Source: Lachnospiraceae bacterium JC7
Lineage (GTDB): Bacteria > Bacillota > Clostridia > Lachnospirales > Lachnospiraceae
NCBI GenBank assembly: GCA_000513555.1
Contig: ALYD01000005.1
Span: forward strand, 62,001-126,000
Direction of reading: 5' to 3'
DNA: 64,000 nt
Part shown: one piece after another, positions 46,737 through 54,500 of the stretch
Layout: each line of letters starts with the position of its first letter
How positions within the stretch are numbered: the first letter of the stretch is position 1
Made by a program: the position numbers and the translations under genes
Notes under the pieces: model-generated
What the model was told of the DNA's origin: nothing
The model's input: only the letters and a program-made list of their open reading frames with translations
The model's database searches: none

Positions 46737-47645
46737 TTATGCCTCCTTATACTCAAAACCAGTATGTGTATCAACAGTGAAGTTCAGATCCTTATCGAAA
46801 ACGATATGGCCGCGTCTGTGGCTCCAGCAGCCTACATTGACAGCAACACCGATTGCAGACGGATGACGGGCTGTGTTCTCGATGTTAACGCCCATTACGG
46901 AATAGTTTCCGCCCATGCCCTGAGGTCCGAGACCGATGGCGTTGATGCCATCCTCAAGAAGCTTTTCCATCTTGGCTGCATTAGCATTTTCATTGTGTGT
47001 GCCAATGTTTCTCATAAGCGCCTTCTTGGAGTTAAGTGCCGCCGTTTCAACTGATGTGGCAACACCTACACCAACGAGAAGAGGCGGGCAGGCATTGAGT
47101 CCGTAGGTTGTCATTCGATCAAGTACGAATTTTGTTACACCCTCGTATCCTTCACCAGGCATCAGGACGGTAGCATTACCGGGAAGTGTACATCCGCCGC
47201 CTGCCATATAGGTGTAAATCTCACACTTGTCGGAGTTAGGAACGATGTCCCACCATACTGTAGGTGTACCCTTTCCGACATTCTTTCCTGTGTTGTATTC
47301 GTCAAATGTCTCTACCGAGTTATGACGGAGCGGAGTCTTGATGGTGGAATCGATAACTGCTTCCTTGAGAAGAGCCTCCACATCATCGATAAGAGGGAAT
47401 TTTGTGCCGCACTTTACCCAGAACTGAAGGACTCCCGTGTCCTGACATGACGGACGGTCAAGCTTAACAGCCAGCTCCTGATTACGGAACATGGTGTCAT
47501 AGATTACCTTGGTCATGGGACTTGTCTCCTTGTCACGAAGCTCCTCCAGCTTTGCGATTACATCATCCGGCAGCTTCTTTGCCGTAAAACCAACAAACTG
47601 TGACATGATGTCGGTCATTTTCTTTACCTGTGTTTCATTGGACAT
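46737..47645 (-). CDS. ttdA: L(+)-tartrate / fumarate hydratase alpha subunit (4Fe-4S)
   Basis: 302 residues, about the usual TtdA length. Cysteines for the oxygen-sensitive 4Fe-4S cluster occur in RPSCQDTG (Cys67), GGGCTLPG and VGCWSHRRG. The run RHNSVETFDEYNTGKN and the GGNYSVMGVNIENTARHPS segment strongly resemble E. coli TtdA. AGGAGAC precedes ATG 47645. Order on the strand is carrier, alpha, beta, matching the gene set of the E. coli ttd locus with a LysR regulator divergent. Confidence 0.9.
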   Translation of the reverse strand: MSNETQVKKMTDIMSQFVGFTAKKLPDDVIAKLEELRDKETSPMTKVIYDTMFRNQELAVKLDRPSCQDTGVLQFWVKCGTKFPLIDDVEALLKEAVIDSTIKTPLRHNSVETFDEYNTGKNVGKGTPTVWWDIVPNSDKCEIYTYMAGGGCTLPGNATVLMPGEGYEGVTKFVLDRMTTYGLNACPPLLVGVGVATSVETAALNSKKALMRNIGTHNENANAAKMEKLLEDGINAIGLGPQGMGGNYSVMGVNIENTARHPSAIGVAVNVGCWSHRRGHIVFDKDLNFTVDTHTGFEYKEA

Positions 47646-47690
47646 GATATTTGTCTCCTTTCAAATGACAAAAACTTAGTGAATTACTTT

Positions 47691-48962
47691 TTATGCGGGG
47701 AAAAACGGGAATGCTATAGGAAGTATGATCATGCTGACGATAGTAGCGATCACAATAAGCGGAAGTCCCGACTTCACATAATCATTGAATCTGTATCCTC
47801 CGGCACCTACTACCATGGTATTTGCAGGCATTCCTATAGGTGTTGCGTATGCACATGAACCACCGATGACGCAGGCCATAAGCACTGCTCTCGGGTCCGC
47901 TCCCATGCCCTGGGCGATGGAGAGACAGATAGGTGCCATAAGTGCTGTGGTAGCTGTATTGGACATGAAGTTCGTCATGATACAGCAAAGGATAAACACT
48001 ACAAAAGTAAGGATATATGGTGACGGGTTTGCTCCGAGAGCTCCGATGACAGCATTGGCAATCATCTCACCAGCACCTGTCTTATCAAGCGCTTCGGCAA
48101 GAGAAAGTGTGCCACCGAAAAGGAAAATAGTTTTTAGATCGATAGCCTTAAGGGCATTGTTCTCTGAGATAACCCCTGTAAGGATCAAGAGCAGCGCTCC
48201 GATACAGCCGGTGATGCAAAGCTTGATGCCTATCTGATCTTCAAAGATCATTCCAAGCAGTGTTCCGATAAGTATGACCAGTGACAATGTCTTCTTCCAC
48301 TGAGGTACGCCGCTGAAATCCTGTGCATCGTCAAAAATCGAATCGTCATTTGAAGTGTCGTGATTCGGAAGAAGCCTGTATCCGACAGTTGCATAGAAAA
48401 GGATACCTGCAATCAGTATGGGAAGACCAACGATTCCATACTCAAAGAATCCGAATTTAAGTCCCAGCGGTTCAAGAGTTGACTGGGCAATCATGTTGCC
48501 GGGAGCACCGATAAGTGACAGGTTACCGCCCATGGCTGCTGCAAAAACCAGAGGCATAAGAAGTCTTGATCTTTTGAAACCTGACTTTGCTGCGATACCG
48601 ATGACTACGGGAATGAGAACTGCTGCGGTACCTGTATTTGAAAGAACTCCGCTCATGAGTCCTACGATCACCATGATAGCTATGATCAGCTGTTTCTCTG
48701 TCTTGGCGAATTTTGTTACGAGACCGCCGATCTCATTGGCCATTCCTGTTTCGAAAAGTGCTCCGCCTACGATGAACATGGCAACAAACAGGATGACATT
48801 TGAATTTATGAAACCTTTAAAAGCTGTGCTGACATCAAGTACCTTTGTGACCACAAGACCTACACAAACGATCATGGATGTCACCCCCAGTGGAATTTTT
48901 TCCGTCACGAACATGACTATGGCAAATGCCAAAAACAATATAGTTATTAACGCTGGACTCAT
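47691..48962 (-). CDS. DASS/SLC13-type dicarboxylate carrier, probable tartrate transporter
   Basis: 423 residues with about eleven membrane segments and the two SNT motifs of the divalent anion:sodium symporter family: SNTGTAAVLIP (about 110) and SNTATTALMAPI (about 345). The segment GGNLSLIGAPGNM is also typical. GGAGG lies seven bases before ATG 48962. It is the first gene of a three-gene unit with ttdA and ttdB, like TtdT of E. coli, which exchanges tartrate and succinate. The substrate is inferred from context. Confidence 0.88.
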   Translation of the reverse strand: MSPALITILFLAFAIVMFVTEKIPLGVTSMIVCVGLVVTKVLDVSTAFKGFINSNVILFVAMFIVGGALFETGMANEIGGLVTKFAKTEKQLIIAIMVIVGLMSGVLSNTGTAAVLIPVVIGIAAKSGFKRSRLLMPLVFAAAMGGNLSLIGAPGNMIAQSTLEPLGLKFGFFEYGIVGLPILIAGILFYATVGYRLLPNHDTSNDDSIFDDAQDFSGVPQWKKTLSLVILIGTLLGMIFEDQIGIKLCITGCIGALLLILTGVISENNALKAIDLKTIFLFGGTLSLAEALDKTGAGEMIANAVIGALGANPSPYILTFVVFILCCIMTNFMSNTATTALMAPICLSIAQGMGADPRAVLMACVIGGSCAYATPIGMPANTMVVGAGGYRFNDYVKSGLPLIVIATIVSMIILPIAFPFFPA

Positions 48963-49442
48963 TTTTACCTCCGTTTTGGTCTTTCCATTCTCCTTCCGAA
49001 TGGAAATCTTACCAAAGTGTTTTCTTCAGAACTTTGCTTAGATTCTATTGAAATCGTCCGGCCGGGTAATTTCATATCTTGTATGTTCATTATGGGGTAT
49101 ACACTTGTTTTTGTACATTTGAGGCTTCGAAGGCTGGTATAAGCAAAATTTAATCTGGCAAAATCCGGCATGCATTTTTGTGCACATTGCACATATTTCA
49201 CAATGCTTATTCTACATCTGATTCAGCCATTCACTATTGAACTAACTCGCGGAAACAGGCTACTATATCTGAAACTGTATTGATAAATTGATCATTTCCA
49301 GGATTGTAAATAAATGAAAGTTATGAAAATCCGTTCAAGTTTATAACCACATGAATAAAAGATACATTGGAATTCTGAGGAAAGAAGGTAAATACGGCTA
49401 TCTCTAAGAGTACATTGCAGACCTTACGCCGTAACAGACTTT
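48963..49442. promoter_or_regulatory. Divergent control region of the tartrate genes
   Basis: 480 bp between the carrier and the LysR gene. A clean inverted repeat TGTGCA-CAT-TGCACA sits at 49179-49193, near the middle; LysR regulators bind dyads of this sort. I see no credible small gene here. Confidence 0.5.
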
Positions 49443-50339
49443 ATGACACTGACACAACTCGAATATTTCTGCGCTGTATGCAGATATCACAGCATATCAA
49501 AAGCGGCTGAGGAACTTTTCGTTTCCCAGCCGGCTATATCAGTTGCTATACGAGAGCTTGAGAATGAATTTCATCTCAGGCTGCTTAATCATGCTAAAAA
49601 CAAAATCTCTCCAACACAGGAGGGGATAGAATTCTATAAAAGAGCCGAGGTGATCCTCGGCCAGACTCAGGATATGTATACTGACTTCTCACAGCTGGCT
49701 GAAAATACCAAGCCCATACGACTTGCCATACCGCCGCTCATGAGCACAGTATTCTTTCCAAGAATGATAGACGCTTTTCATGAGTCATACAGTGACGTGC
49801 CTGTACAGCTTTATGAATATGGTTCAGTAAGAGCGAGGGCACTTCTCGACACCGGCGCCCTGGATATCGCTCTTGTAAACATGGATGTTTACAATCTTGA
49901 AAATTACAACAGTCAGGTTCTTATGGAGGACAGCCTGGTATATTGCGTTTCAAGAAACCATCACTATGCATCGGAAAAAGAGATTTCCATGGAAATGCTT
50001 AAGGACGAACGCATTATCCTGCTGAATACAGATTCGGTTCAGACCAAGCTTCTAAAGTCAAAGTTCAATTCACTCAAGCTTAAACCAAATATCATCATGT
50101 ACTGCAGCCAGCTGGATACCACCCTGAATTTCCTTCGTGGAGGAGACTGCGGTGCCTTTCTGTACAGTGCTCTTGCAGTAAATCCGAGGGATTTTGTGAA
50201 GATCCATCTCTCTTCCAAAAACAGTTCCCAGTTCGGGCTCATATGGAAAACAGGAACCTTCATCCCTCAGAATACTTCGAAGTTCATCGAATTCGCAAAG
50301 AACTATGACATAGAACCGTTTTATGAACAGTCTTACTGA
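49443..50339 (+). CDS. LysR-family transcriptional regulator, probable regulator of tartrate genes
   Basis: 298 residues. The N-terminal winged helix is typical (LTQLEYFCAVCRYHSISKAAEELFVSQPAISVAIRELE), followed by a co-inducer-binding domain from about 90. It is divergent from the carrier-ttdA-ttdB unit, the usual layout for a LysR activator. No good ribosome binding site is visible, and a weakly led or leaderless mRNA is possible. Its last 15 codons and downstream flank are repeated at 39601-39681 next to the MATE gene, so the LysR gene once had a MATE gene as convergent neighbour. Confidence 0.88.
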   Translation: MTLTQLEYFCAVCRYHSISKAAEELFVSQPAISVAIRELENEFHLRLLNHAKNKISPTQEGIEFYKRAEVILGQTQDMYTDFSQLAENTKPIRLAIPPLMSTVFFPRMIDAFHESYSDVPVQLYEYGSVRARALLDTGALDIALVNMDVYNLENYNSQVLMEDSLVYCVSRNHHYASEKEISMEMLKDERIILLNTDSVQTKLLKSKFNSLKLKPNIIMYCSQLDTTLNFLRGGDCGAFLYSALAVNPRDFVKIHLSSKNSSQFGLIWKTGTFIPQNTSKFIEFAKNYDIEPFYEQSY

Positions 50340-50342
50340 CCT

Positions 50343-50375
50343 TTAATCTGCCTCGGAGCTAAGTTCCGGCTTTAT
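50343..50375 (-). pseudogene. Remnant of a MATE gene 3' end
   Basis: The minus strand reads AIKPELSSEAD and a TAA stop, against SIKPELTSEAD at the end of the intact MATE protein. Nothing of the other 430 codons is left. The remnant joins directly to the T run of the riboswitch terminator through CGATAAAGCC, a string also found next to the terminator at copy 1. Confidence 0.8.
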
Positions 50376-50378
50376 CGC

Positions 50379-50473
50379 AAAAAAATGACACCCATAACCT
50401 TTATTCGGATTATGGATGTCATTACCGTGGCCCGGTCCATAGCTCGACCAGACCCTACTGTTTTTTCAATTGT
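50379..50473 (-). ncRNA. Guanidine-IV-type riboswitch candidate, orphan copy 2
   Basis: The same layout as copy 1: ACAGTAGGG, a nine-pair stem (GGTCTGGTC with GACCGGGCC; loop GAGCTATG, 50429-50454), CCACGGTAA, and a terminator hairpin (GACATCC...GGGTGTC) followed by seven T. The stem has one double compensating change and two wobble changes against copy 1, so folding has been kept. It now controls no gene: only the last codons of a MATE gene follow. Confidence 0.7.
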
Positions 50474-50479
50474 TGACCC

Positions 50480-50508
50480 CTTATATGAAACAGGTTTAAA
50501 AATGTCAA
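50480..50508 (-). promoter_or_regulatory. Promoter of riboswitch copy 2
   Basis: TTGACA (50503-50508) and TATAAG (50480-50485) with a 17-base spacer. It remains near-consensus although the gene behind it is lost. Confidence 0.8.
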
Positions 50509-50593
50509 CTATATGGGATTTCGATATTCAAATCACTCTGCTGCATTCTTCGCAGTTTTTTAACTGAAAGCTCATCACCATATCTCGATGCTT

Positions 50594-51487
50594 TTATTCT
50601 TTTTCCAACGTATATTCGTTTTCGTAGCCTTCATCCACACACTCAAGTGTCATCACCTCGTCCATGACAGATACAAGAAAGCTTGCGTCTCTTACCTTGC
50701 CGCTGTCGAAATTCAGCTTAAGCAAATCCTCTTTCAAAGTGAAACTGAACTTATATGTGTGCTCCGGAAGCACCAGTGCACCCTTTCCGTTTTCATCAAA
50801 ACGATAGGAGGTCACACTGTCTATCTTCCAGGTACCTGCTATATCTTCGGCTGTAAGATATTCAGAAATCTTTACTGTAACTTCTTTTTTTACAGCCTCC
50901 TGCATCTGCTGTTTTATTTCTTCTGATGCCTTAATTGCTGCTTCTTCTGTAAGCTCCGTTTCAGCCGCTTCAGTTTCCGGCTCTTCCTTTACTTCTGAGT
51001 CCGTATCTGAAACATCCTTTAACGCATCATCCGATGAGTCTGTTTCATCAATGGTTTTTTCAGTCTCATCCTTCGATCTATGTTCTGACTCTGATTGTTC
51101 AATCTCTGTCTCATCGTCCGGCTTCTCATCAGATCCCTTCTCGGCCGATTCACCGTTTTCATCATCCTGAGGATCCGTCACGCCGCTGTCTGAGGAATCA
51201 TCCGGGTCGTCGGATAATTCCTCCTTATGTTCCTCGAGTTCCCTGTCGCTCACGTCTTCGACATCCTTCCCCTCACTGTTCTCTCCATAAGAATGGTCAT
51301 TCTGTGAATCATCCTTCAGGCCCTCACTATCCTTTTCCATAGCATCATTATCAGGGCTTTCGCCATTTGAACTCTGTTCCTCTACCAAAACTTCCTTCTC
51401 AACGGCCAGACTTGTGAACACCGTCGTTGATGTAATGATGAGGCCAGTCGCGGCCACTAGACCGAAGCGTTTTATCTGTTTAATCAT
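50594..51487 (-). CDS. Secreted acidic protein with a C-terminal DUF5640-like domain
   Basis: 297 residues. Signal peptide 1-29. Residues 30-185 are a very acidic low-complexity linker of Asp, Glu and Ser. A short helical stretch (EEIKQQMQEAVKKE) precedes a compact domain from 210 to 297 (DIAGTWKIDSVTSYRFDENG), which resembles small secreted lipocalin-like or DUF5640 domains. ATG 51487 has GGGAGA upstream and lies 27 bases after the stop of the giant secreted protein, so the two are likely co-transcribed. Probably surface-attached or associated with the giant protein; function unknown. Confidence 0.78.
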   Translation of the reverse strand: MIKQIKRFGLVAATGLIITSTTVFTSLAVEKEVLVEEQSSNGESPDNDAMEKDSEGLKDDSQNDHSYGENSEGKDVEDVSDRELEEHKEELSDDPDDSSDSGVTDPQDDENGESAEKGSDEKPDDETEIEQSESEHRSKDETEKTIDETDSSDDALKDVSDTDSEVKEEPETEAAETELTEEAAIKASEEIKQQMQEAVKKEVTVKISEYLTAEDIAGTWKIDSVTSYRFDENGKGALVLPEHTYKFSFTLKEDLLKLNFDSGKVRDASFLVSVMDEVMTLECVDEGYENEYTLEKE

Positions 51488-51514
51488 ATACTCTCCCTAT
51501 GCTATTACAAACAT

Positions 51515-54500
51515 TTAACTTTTTTTCTTTCCGTCCCAGACGCCGTCTTCGCCTACCAGGAATCCGTCAGGTGTCTTTCCGCCTTTCAGCATATTTCCAT
51601 GTTCTTTCCCGAAGCAGTACCATTTACCGTCTATATACTTCCAGCCTGTGGCCATGCGTCCCATCCAGCCATCTGAATCCGGGATAAGATAGTATATCTG
51701 ATTGTTCCAGGTGATCCATCCTGTGGCCATACCACCGTCTGCGCCAAAGAAGTACCAGCTTCTGACACCGTCGTACTCAAGGTTCATCCATTTATTCTGT
51801 GCCATACTTCCATCGGATTTGATGTACACCCAGACACCATTTATGAATTTCCATGTGCCGCCGATATCACTGAGTTCTTCGGTATTGGATTCAGGTTTCT
51901 CTGATATCTGTCTTGTGGCACCGAGAACCATGGTGTCTGAATTGAGGATACCTGATCCTGAACCTCCACTTCCGGATCCGCCGGTTCCACCGCTTCTTCT
52001 GCCACTTCCACCATTGCCCCCGCCTGTACTTCCGCTGCTGTTTCCGCTATCGTCACTGTCATCGCTGCTGTCCTCATCATCGTAGTAGTAGGATACCTGC
52101 TTCTTTGGAATGGTCTCAGTCTTTGTATGACTTGAATCACGAAGACATGTAAAGGTCCTTATTCCTGTACTTGTGGATGTAGGTTCCTTAGTAACTTTAC
52201 CTCTATCCCACTTATGACCCAGCGGGTCTATGATAACTGATTTTTTATCAGTTATCTCTACAAGCCCTGATGCATCCTCGAACCACTTGTCACAGCCATC
52301 CTCAGTGCATTTGTAGTAAGCTTTGTTTCCCTCTGTCTCACATCCGGGCTCTGTTCTTTCAACCAGCTCCAGATGATGTTTATGTTTCTCTGTCGTTTTC
52401 CACTGAGCGTAAAGTTTGATATCCTCACCGGGACTTATCTCTGCGCCGTCTTCATATCCTTCACCGGAACCGTCAGCCTTTGTGTTCCATCCGCTGAAGC
52501 TTTTATTATTCCTTGTGAATGTATTGGCATTAAGCTTTACAGAAGAGCCATCGCTCACTTTCTGCTCCTTCATAGTGCCATTTCCACCGTTTGAATCATA
52601 ACTGATCGTCCATATTTCAAGCTTCTTTTCAGTGATCTCAAGAACACCTGTCTCATATTCCACTGTATAGTTGCCCTGAACCTCTTCTCCTTCCGGAGTT
52701 ATGATATAGGTTCCTTTTTTCTCACCTTCCTCTCTGGAAAGTGAATACTTTACGATATCACTTCCCACAAGTCCTTTTACAGTGGCTGTAAGCTCCGGTA
52801 CACCTTCACCTTCTGAGATGGTAATGTCATCTGCCTTAACAGTTACTGCTTTCCTATCTACAGTCAACTTGTAGCTGGCATCGGCATCAAAATAATCATC
52901 ATTCTCTTCTGCTATTGCAGTGATAGTAAGCGGTGAATCACTCGCTTTTAATATATGTACCTTTCCGTTATCATCCACAGTGGCCACAGTTTCATCGCTG
53001 CTCTTATAAGTCAATACTCCCATACCGTCGCTGTGATTTACCGAAATGGTGAAGTCCTCATCACCGTAGGTCTTTGTCACTTCTTCCTTTTCGAATGTGA
53101 ATTCTCCCACAGGTTTGAACAAAGGAGTGACAGTTACTTTAAGCGTATAATCCTCATAAATGTCTGCATCCTTCACTAAAACGGTAAAGGTCTTTGTTTC
53201 ATCGGAAGCCCAATCCTCTTCAGTCCAGCTCCCGGAAGCCGTGAGCACCAGACCATCATCGCTGTTTACAGTAAAGAACTCCTCGTTTTTATTATCAACA
53301 TCACCATATACTGCCCCATCAGGAAGCGTATAGCTTACAGTCGCAGTCTTTCCCTCTTTTGCCCAAATGGAACAGGTTGCTTCCTTCAGATCGTCAGGTA
53401 TATTACCCTGCCTTGTTATACTTGCAGTAGTTTTATCCTGCTGACCTTCATTTGCCAGCACATAGTTTCCGGCATCTTTACCACCGAGAGACAGTCCACT
53501 GATTGTAACAGTCTTGTCCTTTCCAACATTTATGCTGTCAAACGTTCCTGTTCCGCTGATCTCAAGTTTATCTCCCTTGCAGATGCCATCAAAGCTGACT
53601 TTGGTATATACCAGTTTTGCATCAGTAGTACCGTCATAGGCTTTGCTTTCAGCAATGATTCCGCTGACCTTAACTTCCTTTTGTGTAATTTCGGCATTAA
53701 CACTCTTCGGTTGGTAAAGTACATAGTTATCTACAGCATTCTTCGAAAGAGAATATCCGCTGAAAACAACCTTTTTGTTTTTCCCTGCGTTTTTATCTAC
53801 AAAATTTGCTTTTCCGGCCGAAAAACTCACAGCATCTTCTTTCAATTTACTGTCAGCGTTTTCATCACCGGTGATAACCTCAGAATTCTCGATGTCGTAT
53901 TTCTTAATAGCCGGTGTGCCAGTGACAGTTGCAGCTGTACCGCCATCGTATACCTTATCGGAAACGGACAGTCCTGCTACAGTAACAGGCATCCTGTTGA
54001 CTTTCAGTTCAAGCTCTGTCTTTCCCGCTGAGGAATCTGAAGCATAGCTTACTGTGATCTTGACAGCCTTATCACTTGCCTTCAGTATCGTAACGGATGT
54101 AGTCCCTTCACTTCCTGTAGTGATCTTTGCCACCGTTTCGTCACTGCTTTCCCATGTCCACTTACTGTTTGTTCCCTGCTTTTTAACCTGTGCTGTAAGA
54201 GTGAAATCATTATCTCCGTAAGTCTTCTCAAGCCTGGTTCCCTCTTTGATGCTTACACCGGCATCAGGCAGATCATCAATCACGCCCTCCACTGTCACAT
54301 CCTTTTCAGGCATCGTAAAGCTGTAAACATCATCACTTATTTTTTTGATTTCAAGCTCGAGTGGCTTCTTGTCTATATCGTAACAGATGATCTTTTTAAG
54401 TTTCCTGCCGAATGCCTGTGTCATCTTTATTTCAACGATGCTTCCTGCTTTATAATAGCAGCCCTCATCGTCACCACTATTGATAAAGAAGCTTCCGTCT

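Noticed and set aside
48418-49041. 207-codon plus-strand ORF
   Set aside because: Antisense to the DASS carrier; its composition mirrors membrane segments read backwards.
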